The notes beneath the pieces are model-generated. The model was not told the DNA's origin. It did not search any database and worked only from the letters and a program-made list of their open reading frames with translations. This document shows, piece after piece, positions 1-5,016 of a stretch of DNA of 5,016 bases; position 1 is the stretch's first letter, and each line of letters opens with the position of its first letter. Origin of the DNA: an uncultured Prevotella sp. (GTDB taxonomy: Bacteria > Bacteroidota > Bacteroidia > Bacteroidales > Bacteroidaceae); NCBI GenBank assembly GCA_945788545.1, contig CALZMK010000159.1, forward strand, positions 1 to 5,016, read 5' to 3'. Both the position numbers and the translations under genes were made by a program.

Positions 1-887
1 AGATAACAGACAACGGCTTCAGCTACACACTCGGAGCCGGAGGTGTGTCAACAGGCTCGAAGAGCGTGCTGACCATCAACCTCAACCGATGCATCCAGTA
101 TGCCGTCAACAACAACATGGATTACCACGAGTATCTTGCTCACATAGTCGACCTCTGCCACAAAGTGCAGCTCGCCTACAATGAGAACCTCAAGGAACTC
201 CAGTCACACGGCATGCTCCCACTCTTCGACGCCGGCTACATCAACATCTCCCGCCAGTACCTCACCATAGGCATCAACGGTCTGGTAGAAGCGGCTGAGT
301 TCATGGGACTTAAGATAACTCCTAACGATGACTACAAGAACTTCGTCCAGGGCATCCTCGGAATCATAGAGAAGTACAACAAGCAATACCGCACAAAGGA
401 AGTCATGTTCAACTGCGAGATGATTCCAGCGGAGAACGTGGGAGTGAAGCACGCAAAGTGGGACCGTGAAGACGGCTACTTCGTTCCACGCGACTGCTAC
501 AACTCATACTTCTACATCGTCGAGGACGATTCACTCACCGTCATCGACAAGTTCAAGCTCCATGGCGCGCCATACATCGAGCACCTCACTGGCGGCTCAG
601 CCCTCCACATGAACCTCGAAGAGCACCTGAGCAAGCAGCAGTACGCACAGCTTCTCCGCGTGGCAGCCAAGGAAGGATGCAACTACTTCACATTCAATAT
701 CCCCAACACCGTCTGCAACGACTGCGGCCACATCGACAAGCGATACCTCAAGGAGTGCCCACACTGCCACTCTAAGAACATAGACTACATGACACGCATC
801 ATCGGCTACCTCAAGCGCGTGAGCAACTTCTCAAAGCCACGTCAGGAAGAGGCATCAAGACGTTACTACGCTCAGGGAAAACTTTAG
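1..887 (+). CDS. nrdD: Anaerobic (class III) ribonucleoside-triphosphate reductase, C-terminal part; 5' end lies outside the window
   Basis: This is the catalytic subunit of the oxygen-sensitive ribonucleotide reductase, which reduces ribonucleoside triphosphates to dNTPs in the cytoplasm using a glycyl radical. The reading frame is open from base 3, so the GTG at 45 is an internal valine (GGVSTGSKS) and not a start. Numbering from that codon, a four-cysteine zinc ribbon is visible at C224, C227, C238 and C241 (714-767). It is followed by RIIGY, whose G254 (804-806) is the expected radical-bearing glycine. The segment KLHGAPYIEHLTGGSALHMNLEEH upstream fits the conserved C-terminal barrel of NrdD. 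About 294 residues are present, less than half of the usual 600-750. Codons end mostly in C, as expected of a well-expressed core gene. nrdG follows on the same strand. Any NrdR boxes or promoter would lie off the left edge. The identification is firm; only the N-terminal half cannot be inspected. Confidence 0.97.
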   Translation, partial: ITDNGFSYTLGAGGVSTGSKSVLTINLNRCIQYAVNNNMDYHEYLAHIVDLCHKVQLAYNENLKELQSHGMLPLFDAGYINISRQYLTIGINGLVEAAEFMGLKITPNDDYKNFVQGILGIIEKYNKQYRTKEVMFNCEMIPAENVGVKHAKWDREDGYFVPRDCYNSYFYIVEDDSLTVIDKFKLHGAPYIEHLTGGSALHMNLEEHLSKQQYAQLLRVAAKEGCNYFTFNIPNTVCNDCGHIDKRYLKECPHCHSKNIDYMTRIIGYLKRVSNFSKPRQEEASRRYYAQGKL

Positions 888-905
888 ACCAGTTCTATTA
901 ATCAC

Positions 906-919
906 AATTCTTTTGAATT
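906..919 (+). other. Short hairpin in the nrdD-nrdG gap
   Basis: AATTC (906-910) and GAATT (915-919) pair around a TTTT loop, giving a 5-bp stem 19 bases after the nrdD stop. It is weak, A/T-rich and has no U-tract after it, so it is not a convincing terminator. It could mark a processing point in a nrdDG transcript, but that is inference. Confidence 0.3.
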
Positions 920-920
920 A

Positions 921-958
921 CCTGTAAAGAGAGACCGCTCTGAGAGATTGCTTACAGG
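921..958 (+). promoter_or_regulatory. Stem-loop directly in front of nrdG
   Basis: CCTGTAA (921-927) pairs perfectly with TTACAGG (952-958). Inside the loop AGAG (930-933) can pair with CTCT (938-941) around ACCG. The 3' arm ends two bases before the ATG at 961 and includes the only purine-rich AGGA-like stretch there. The fold would therefore occupy the ribosome loading area if 961 is the start. The sequence shows the complementarity; a role in limiting nrdG translation relative to nrdD is inference. Confidence 0.4.
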
Positions 959-960
959 AC

Positions 961-1440
961 ATGAACCAAAGAATGAAATACGTCAACTCCTCAATAGTTT
1001 TTCAAGAGATACCTGACGAGGTAACTCTCGCCATCAACATATCCAACTGTCCTTGCCGCTGTCCCGGTTGCCACAGCCCATATCTCTGGGCGGACACGGG
1101 CAGCGAGCTCACGACAGACGCCATCGACAGCTTCATGGAGGAATACGGCAGCGACATCACGTGCATAGCATTCATGGGAGGCGATGCAGAACCAGAAACG
1201 GTAAACAAACTCTCCGCCTATATCCACCGCACTTACCCAACCATAAAGACGGCATGGTATAGCGGACGCACACAGCTCTCCCCTCTCGTCGACCCGTCCA
1301 ACCTCGACTACTACAAGCTCGGCCCTTACCTCCGCCACCTCGGGCCTCTCAACTCCCCCACCACCAACCAGCGTCTCTACCGCAAGGAAGCCGACGCTAC
1401 ATGGGAGGACATAACCCGACGACTGCAAAAGGCACTATAG
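961..1440 (+). CDS. nrdG: Anaerobic ribonucleotide reductase activating protein, radical SAM enzyme
   Basis: NrdG uses a [4Fe-4S] cluster and S-adenosylmethionine to generate the glycyl radical on NrdD. The protein has 159 residues, close to the family's usual 150-165. The cluster motif CxxxCxxC is C30-P-C-R-C34-P-G-C37, followed by HSPYLW. A SAM-contacting GGD(A)E-type motif is at residues 73-77 (MGGDAE). The C-terminal KLGPYLRHLGPLNSPTTNQRLY is typical of Bacteroidetes NrdG, where the end of the domain carries a product-like LGPL.S..TNQR signature. The gene lies 73 bases after nrdD in the same direction with no recognisable promoter between them, so co-transcription is likely. The start is not settled: ATG 961 gives MNQRMKYVN, while ATG 973 gives MKYVN and would place the start 14 bases beyond the upstream stem-loop. 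Neither has a good Shine-Dalgarno sequence. The function is secure. Confidence 0.95.
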   Translation: MNQRMKYVNSSIVFQEIPDEVTLAINISNCPCRCPGCHSPYLWADTGSELTTDAIDSFMEEYGSDITCIAFMGGDAEPETVNKLSAYIHRTYPTIKTAWYSGRTQLSPLVDPSNLDYYKLGPYLRHLGPLNSPTTNQRLYRKEADATWEDITRRLQKAL

Positions 1441-1462
1441 AAAGATGGCAGTTTGAAAATGA

Positions 1463-1506
1463 AAAAAGATTGGCTATGCGCAATGGTGCGCATAGCCAAT
1501 CTTTTT
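1463..1506. terminator. Bidirectional intrinsic terminator between convergent genes
   Basis: The arms 1463-1481 and 1488-1506 are perfectly complementary over 19 bp, with a six-base loop AATGGT. The G/C-containing core GATTGGCTATGCGC is bordered by an A-tract on the left and a T-tract on the right, so the RNA from either strand ends in a stem followed by U residues. It lies 22 bases after the nrdG stop and 26 bases beyond the stop of the minus-strand lipoprotein gene, which is where a shared terminator would be expected. Confidence 0.9.
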
Positions 1507-1532
1507 ATTATATGGTGTGAGTTGAAATAGAC

Positions 1533-3152
1533 TCATTCGTACAGATATTTAGGGTCTATATTAGACCAAACTTCAGATTCTTTAATTTCTCCCTTAACCC
1601 ATTTGTCGAAATTCCGATAGCCCTGCTCTATCTGCATGTTTTCCTTCAACCATTTTGTAGAGTCAGGCACACATATCTTCTGCGGAGCAAGGTTGCTTCC
1701 CCTACCGCTTACAGGGAGGATGGTAATCTTGTCTGTTGCCTCATTGCCAGCTGTACCCACACAGATTATTATGTCATTGGGGTCAGTCGATGTGGCAGGC
1801 ATGGTGAATGATACAGATGAGTGAGTCACGCCATTGCTTGCCGCAACATTGATAGGAGAAGAGGATGCTTGGCCCAGCATACGATAATGAAGTTCTTTTG
1901 TGGGGTCTGCTGTGTCTGTGCCAATATAGATAGGCAGCGTACCTCCCACAGCTTGAAGGGTGATGTGGGCTGTAATATTCGTCTTGTCTTTATATGTATA
2001 GTAAACATCGAAGACAAGGTCGTTGAAGTCGAAGTCGTATGTGTTGCCAAGGTCTTCACACATCACACGCTTTGTCTCGGTGGTGGGTTCTGGGTCGGGT
2101 GTAGTGGGTGGGTAAGCAGGAGATATCTTGAAAATCCAGTTGCTGTAGTAGCCATCTGGTTTCAATACATGACCATCTTTATCAAAACTATAGTCGAATG
2201 CCAAGTAATCCCCAGAGTAGTGCTTACCACTCTTCGGACCTGTAAAATCCAGATGCACCAAAACATAATTAGTTAAATAACGACTGTCATCGCTGTTATG
2301 AGCTTTGAATGATGTAACATTTGGTTCGCCTTTACCTTTATCACACTTGTAGCGCTCCATTGTTCTGTACTTAAACAACTGGCCGCATTCTGTGCTATCT
2401 ATCTTACTGATATCATTGTTGACATCAGCCTTGTTTGTGTTGCCATTGTTCATGTTATTGATGTGATTGCCGTCAGAATTGCTGTATGACACACACAAAA
2501 GGTGATCCATGCGGTAGTCTAGTTTACGAGACTGTTGAACATTATTGCCATCTAACCATGTTACATGAGTTACTTCTTTTCCATTAGGGTATGTTTGTCT
2601 ATCATAGTCCCATGAAACACTCTGGACATAGAAATCACTCAGATTCACAGCTTGAGAAGTAGGCTTCGGATGAGTACGGAACCATTCAGAAACGTATATT
2701 ATCTCTTCATCGGTGACGTCACCAGCTGGTATCTGGTTGCTCACATCATAAGATTTGTAAGTGTCGTACATCTTAACTTCTTGTCCGCCTCCGCTACTTT
2801 TCAATATATATCTTCCATCTATCGCAGAAGGCATGCCAGGAATTACAGCACCATCTGTACTTTTACCAGTAGTCTTGTCAAACCATTGATTCTTATTGGT
2901 AAGCACACCTCTCGTTCCTTTCACTCCCCTGCTCCCTTTCACTTCCAGTTCACCGAATCCCCAGTCATTATCGGGCGCAATTTCCCCATATCGGAGTTTG
3001 AAGTTCTTGGTGAATTCCATTACCTTCTCATATTCCTCCTTCGTAAGATTGCCTTCCGACATGTCAGGATTGTAGTCGCTGCATGATGCTGCGAACAGTA
3101 AGGCTGCCACGAGATAAAGTGCGCCCCAGATGTTCTGATTAGATGATTTCAT
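1533..3152 (-). CDS. LruC/DUF4842-like domain surface lipoprotein
   Basis: This is a predicted secreted lipoprotein of 539 residues with no known enzymatic role. A signal peptide (residues 1-23, hydrophobic 10-22) ends in a lipobox LFAAS with lipidated C24. Residues 55-67 read YGEIAPDNDWGFG, a motif common in Bacteroidales lipoproteins of this kind, followed by two VKG(S/T)RG units (71-82) and an N-x-N-x-W stretch. Residues 229-248 are Asn-rich. A segment at 315-345 (GDYLAFDYSFD...GYYSNWIFKISPA) resembles DUF4114-type repeats. A Pro/Thr linker (348-360) leads to the C-terminal domain, which starts with RVMCEDLG and carries DFDFNDLVFDV at 373-383, an Asp-rich motif plausible for Ca2+ binding. 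The end (VPDSTKWLKE...YRNFDKWV) is also typical. It has its own promoter and a terminator shared with nrdG. No carbohydrate-binding or SusD-like signature was seen. Base use is more A/T-rich than in nrdD or the GTPase gene, which suggests an accessory gene. Family placement is good; function is unknown. Confidence 0.85.
   Translation of the reverse strand: MKSSNQNIWGALYLVAALLFAASCSDYNPDMSEGNLTKEEYEKVMEFTKNFKLRYGEIAPDNDWGFGELEVKGSRGVKGTRGVLTNKNQWFDKTTGKSTDGAVIPGMPSAIDGRYILKSSGGGQEVKMYDTYKSYDVSNQIPAGDVTDEEIIYVSEWFRTHPKPTSQAVNLSDFYVQSVSWDYDRQTYPNGKEVTHVTWLDGNNVQQSRKLDYRMDHLLCVSYSNSDGNHINNMNNGNTNKADVNNDISKIDSTECGQLFKYRTMERYKCDKGKGEPNVTSFKAHNSDDSRYLTNYVLVHLDFTGPKSGKHYSGDYLAFDYSFDKDGHVLKPDGYYSNWIFKISPAYPPTTPDPEPTTETKRVMCEDLGNTYDFDFNDLVFDVYYTYKDKTNITAHITLQAVGGTLPIYIGTDTADPTKELHYRMLGQASSSPINVAASNGVTHSSVSFTMPATSTDPNDIIICVGTAGNEATDKITILPVSGRGSNLAPQKICVPDSTKWLKENMQIEQGYRNFDKWVKGEIKESEVWSNIDPKYLYE
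2907..2942 (-). repeat. Two tandem 18-bp imperfect units inside the lipoprotein gene
   Basis: On the minus strand two successive 18-base units encode VKGSRG (2942-2925) and VKGTRG (2924-2907), with 13 of 18 bases matching. The coding strand is almost purely purine here. The units sit just after the WGFG motif and may form a flexible basic hinge. With only two diverged copies, active length variation is not shown. Confidence 0.55.
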
Positions 3153-3234
3153 AAGCAGAAAGTTTTCAAGAATTTATATATCTATGTTATTATTATTTAG
3201 GAAGTCAAGGCCTTGCATTGGCCACAACCATGTG

Positions 3235-3267
3235 CAAAGATAGGTTGATTTTTCGAATTGTAAACAA
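3235..3267 (-). promoter_or_regulatory. Bacteroidetes-type promoter for the lipoprotein gene
   Basis: Read on the minus strand, TATCTTTG (3242-3235) matches the -7 consensus TAnnTTTG exactly and is followed by CAC. A weak -33 element TTG lies at 3267-3265 with a 22-base spacer, slightly longer than the usual 19-20. Transcription would begin near 3228 and give a leader of about 75 bases before the ATG at 3152. That start is preceded by A/T-rich sequence with no Shine-Dalgarno, as is normal in this phylum. Confidence 0.65.
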
Positions 3268-3280
3268 TAAAACGTTATAT

Positions 3281-3315
3281 TTTTTACCATTTGGACGTGT
3301 TTTCACCATACGGAC
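3281..3315 (-). repeat. Imperfect tandem direct repeat, candidate operator
   Basis: Two 16-base copies lie 19 bases apart (3281-3296 and 3300-3315) and match at 13 of 16 positions. On the minus strand the shared pattern is GTCCnnATGGTnAAAA. The nearer copy begins about 13 bases upstream of the -33 element of the lipoprotein promoter, roughly -53 to -87 for the pair, where activators usually bind. The binding protein is unknown. Confidence 0.45.
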
Positions 3316-3405
3316 ACAATTTTTAATGGTTCTGAAATACAAAACATGCTGAATTAAAAAGGATTGCACTAAGAAGGCAGTGACATGCCACACCGACCAA
3401 CTATG

Positions 3406-3527
3406 ACCTTCGCCGCAAGGAGTGGAGCATATAAAAAAAATGCAATTATCCCCCTAAATGCTTGCGAAACACAAAAGAAAAGCGTACTTTTGCACCGATA
3501 AAGCAAGATGCCACCTTCGCCCCAAGG
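3406..3527 (+). repeat. 15-base hairpin sequence present twice around the GTPase promoter
   Basis: ACCTTCGCCGCAAGG (3406-3420) recurs as ACCTTCGCCCCAAGG (3513-3527), 14 of 15 identical. The first can form a 4-bp stem and the second a 5-bp stem (ACCTT/AAGGT) with a six-base C-rich loop. CACCGA precedes both copies (3391 and 3493). The first copy is upstream of the promoter and the second is in the transcribed leader. A diverged duplication is the simplest reading. Confidence 0.5.
3462..3492 (+). promoter_or_regulatory. Bacteroidetes-type promoter for the COG0523 GTPase gene
   Basis: TACTTTTG (3485-3492) fits TAnnTTTG exactly and is followed by CACC. A TTG at 3462-3464 lies 20 bases upstream, the expected position for a -33 element. 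Transcription would start near 3498-3500, giving a leader of about 95 bases. The start codon at 3595 has only a weak AGGA (3588-3591), three bases away. Confidence 0.7.
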
Positions 3528-3594
3528 TACACCAGGGGAAAAAGCATCGCAATCAAAACAGTATAACTTATAAATCAAAACACACATAGGAACA

Positions 3595-4890
3595 ATGAGA
3601 AATTTACCTGTGCTGCTGCTGACAGGATACCTCGGCAGCGGAAAGACGACATTGCTCAATCGCATACTCAGCAATGAGAAGGGTATAAAATTTGCCGTCA
3701 TCGTCAACGACATAGGAGAGGTGAATATCGACGCCGCACTCATAGAGCAAGGTGGTGTGGTGGGACAAAAGGACGAGAGCCTCGTAGCCCTACAGAACGG
3801 ATGCATCTGCTGCACTCTGAAGATGGACCTCGTGGAGCAGCTCAGCGAGATAGCTGCCATGCAGAAGTTTGACTATATCGTCATAGAGGCAAGCGGCATC
3901 TGCGAACCTGCCCCCATAGCCCAGACCATCTGCTCCATCCCTACCATGGAGCCTCGATACTGGAAGGACGGCCTCGCAAGGCTCGACTGCATAGTCACCG
4001 TGGTGGACGCTCTGAGGATGAAGGACGAGTTTGGCAACGGAGAGCGACTGACGAGCAATGAGATAGCAGAAGAAGACATAGAGAACCTTGTCATACAGCA
4101 GATAGAGTTCTGCAACATCGTCCTGCTCAACAAGGCAGCCGAGGTGGAGCCACACGATCTGGCCAAACTAAAGCAGATAGTGCGCGCATTGCAGCCAAAG
4201 GCCGAAATCATCGAGTGCAACTATGGCGATGTGGAGTTGGAAAAGCTCCTCAACACCGAAATGTTTGACTTCGACAGTGTGGCCACATCTGCCCGATGGA
4301 TAAGCGAGATAGAAGGACATGAGCACCATCATGAAGAGGAGGACGATGATGATGATGATGAAGAAGAAGAGCATCACCACCATCACCACGAACATGACGA
4401 AGAGGAAGAAGAGCACCACCATCACCATGAACATGACGAAGAGCACCACCATCATGGTCCAGACTGTCATTGCCACCACTGCCAGCACAACCATGAGCAC
4501 GGCGAGGCAGAAGAGTACGGCATAGGCACCTATGTGTACTATGCTCGCCAGCCATTCGACCTCACCCTCTTCGACGCTTTCGTAGCTCGCCTGTGGCCAC
4601 GCGACATCATCAGAGCCAAGGGCATCTGCTATTTCAAAAGTGAGGAAGACATCTGCTACATCTTTGAGCAGGCAGGCAAGCAGTTCAACCTCCGCAACTG
4701 CGGACAGTGGTATGCCACCATGCCCGAAGACCAGCTCCAGCGTCTCCTCGATGCCGAGCCAAAACTGAGGGCAGACTGGGACGAGGTGTACGGCGACCGC
4801 ATGCAGAAGCTTGTATTCATAGGCCAGCACATGAACAAGGACATGAAGAACTTCCTGAAAGAAGCACTGGACGGTTGCCTTGTGAAATGA
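3595..4890 (+). CDS. COG0523 (CobW/ZNG1-type) metallochaperone GTPase with His/acid-rich insert
   Basis: This G3E-family P-loop GTPase probably delivers zinc, or another transition metal, to client proteins in the cytoplasm. The N-terminal CobW domain shows a Walker A motif GYLGSGKTT (11-19), the family's metal site C70-I-C72-C73, and the Walker B/switch segment YIVIEASGICEP (94-105). The guanine-specificity motif reads NKAA (179-182), without the usual Asp of NKxD. Residues 242-302 are a low-complexity linker with 27 His, 27 Asp/Glu and 3 Cys, ending in CHCHHC (291-296). The C-terminal CobW domain runs from about 308 to 425 (GIGTYVYYARQPFDL...WPRDIIRAKGICYF). At 431 residues it exceeds the usual 320-400, and the insert explains this. 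It is transcribed alone from the promoter at 3462-3492. No Zur-box-like operator could be recognised. No cobalamin gene is near, so a CobW role in B12 synthesis is not supported. The client is unknown. Confidence 0.93.
   Translation: MRNLPVLLLTGYLGSGKTTLLNRILSNEKGIKFAVIVNDIGEVNIDAALIEQGGVVGQKDESLVALQNGCICCTLKMDLVEQLSEIAAMQKFDYIVIEASGICEPAPIAQTICSIPTMEPRYWKDGLARLDCIVTVVDALRMKDEFGNGERLTSNEIAEEDIENLVIQQIEFCNIVLLNKAAEVEPHDLAKLKQIVRALQPKAEIIECNYGDVELEKLLNTEMFDFDSVATSARWISEIEGHEHHHEEEDDDDDDEEEEHHHHHHEHDEEEEEHHHHHEHDEEHHHHGPDCHCHHCQHNHEHGEAEEYGIGTYVYYARQPFDLTLFDAFVARLWPRDIIRAKGICYFKSEEDICYIFEQAGKQFNLRNCGQWYATMPEDQLQRLLDAEPKLRADWDEVYGDRMQKLVFIGQHMNKDMKNFLKEALDGCLVK
4318..4500 (+). repeat. Trinucleotide-rich low-complexity tract encoding the His/Asp/Glu insert
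   Basis: The tract is built from CAT/CAC, GAT and GAA/GAG codons, including five GAT in a row (4345-4359). A 15-base unit encoding EHDEE occurs at 4390-4404 and again at 4429-4443, and GAAGAGCACCACCAT occurs at 4408 and 4438. Such triplet repeats change length in frame by slippage or unequal recombination, so the insert probably varies between strains. Confidence 0.75.
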
Positions 4891-4933
4891 AAGGCTCGGG
4901 ACACACGCTCACACACACATAATATATATATAA

Positions 4934-4956
4934 GGTGGGTTCTATTAATTCCCACC
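4934..4956. terminator. Possible weak terminator hairpin after the GTPase gene
   Basis: GGTGGG (4934-4939) pairs with CCCACC (4951-4956) around an 11-base loop, 44 bases after the stop codon. The downstream sequence GAAAAAGTATTTT has no clean T-tract, so this is a weak candidate. The rest of 4891-5016 contains AC and TA dinucleotide runs and a 12-bp palindrome TATTTTAAAATA (4964-4975), with no gene seen. Confidence 0.35.
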
Positions 4957-5016
4957 GAAAAAGTATTTTAAAATATGGGTTTCGTTTTGTCATCTTTTCG
5001 TTTCTCTCTGGCGCAT

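Larger units (their letters stand above)
3153..3594. other. Divergent intergenic region (442 bp) with two promoters and repeats
   Basis: This gap separates the minus-strand lipoprotein gene from the plus-strand GTPase gene. Its left two-thirds is A/T-rich and holds the lipoprotein promoter, a pair of direct repeats and several T-tracts. Its right third is more G/C-rich and holds the GTPase promoter and leader. A DNA palindrome CAAGGCCTTG lies at 3206-3215, inside the presumed untranslated leader of the lipoprotein gene. I see no tRNA, no recognisable riboswitch (no B12-box-like element) and no credible protein gene. Confidence 0.7.

Noticed and set aside
45..47. GTG at 45 as the start of a separate 280-residue protein
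   Set aside because: The frame is open to the window edge and the residues before and after it (GAGGVSTGSKS) are internal NrdD sequence.
991..1428. Minus-strand frame of 145 codons opposite nrdG
   Set aside because: It is fully antisense to a confidently identified nrdG and lies beyond the bidirectional terminator, with no domain signature.
1821..2276. Plus-strand frame of 151 codons opposite the lipoprotein gene (similarly 2652-3086)
   Set aside because: Both are shadows of the lipoprotein frame, which has a signal peptide, lipobox and family motifs; the shadows have none.
3206..3215. Palindrome CAAGGCCTTG as a repressor operator in the lipoprotein leader
   Set aside because: Ten-base palindromes are common, it has no flanking dyad extension, and in RNA it lacks a loop; kept only as a note.
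3385..3501. Plus-strand frame of 38 codons (MPHRPTMTFAAR...) in the divergent gap
   Set aside because: It spans the -33 and -7 elements of the GTPase promoter and has no ribosome binding site or visible promoter.
3499..3594. Cobalamin or other known riboswitch in the GTPase leader
   Set aside because: Only about 95 bases are available, and no B12-box-like or other conserved aptamer core was seen; just small hairpins.
3369..3860. Minus-strand frame of 163 codons covering the intergenic region and the start of the GTPase gene
   Set aside because: It runs through the GTPase promoter and Walker A coding region, has no recognisable domain and no promoter or ribosome site of its own.
4168..4830. 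Minus-strand frame of 220 codons with very hydrophobic runs resembling membrane segments
   Set aside because: It is the antisense of the His/Asp/Glu tract: CAT, GAT, GAA and CAC read backwards as ATG, ATC, TTC and GTG. The plus strand encodes a clear COG0523 GTPase.

Overview
The window looks like a chromosomal segment of a Bacteroidales bacterium, most likely from the Prevotella/Bacteroides group. Three things point there. Two upstream regions carry the Bacteroidetes-type -7 element TAnnTTTG. Two of the genes (NrdD and the LruC-like lipoprotein) have the wording typical of Bacteroides/Prevotella proteins. Strong Shine-Dalgarno sequences are missing in front of the genes. No mobile element, CRISPR array, tRNA or rRNA is visible.

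Left part (1-1506): the 3' end of nrdD, the glycyl-radical subunit of class III anaerobic ribonucleotide reductase, is cut by the window edge. It is followed on the same strand by its radical-SAM activase gene nrdG. The 73-bp gap between them folds into hairpins, one of which ends two bases before the annotated nrdG ATG. Together the two proteins make dNTPs without oxygen. The unit closes with a perfect 19-bp stem flanked by an A-tract and a T-tract, which can stop transcription from both sides.

Middle part (1533-3152, minus strand): a convergent gene encodes a 539-residue surface lipoprotein. It has an N-terminal WGFG-type motif, a proline-rich linker and a C-terminal LruC/DUF4842-like domain with an Asp-rich DFDFNDLVFDV motif. 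Its base composition is more A/T-rich than that of its neighbours, and it is probably an accessory gene. 

Right part (3153-5016): a 442-bp divergent intergenic region holds a promoter for the lipoprotein gene, a promoter for the gene to the right, and an imperfect tandem direct repeat placed like an activator site for the lipoprotein promoter. A near-identical 15-base hairpin sequence also occurs twice there. The gene to the right encodes a 431-residue COG0523 (CobW/ZNG1-type) metallochaperone GTPase. It carries an extreme His/Asp/Glu/Cys metal-binding insert and an altered G4 motif (NKAA in place of NKxD). The last 126 bases hold low-complexity AC/TA repeats and a short hairpin, with no gene.

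The most notable items are the metal-binding insert and G4 change of the GTPase, the direct-repeat operator candidate, and the structured nrdD-nrdG junction. No clearly undescribed multi-gene system is visible.
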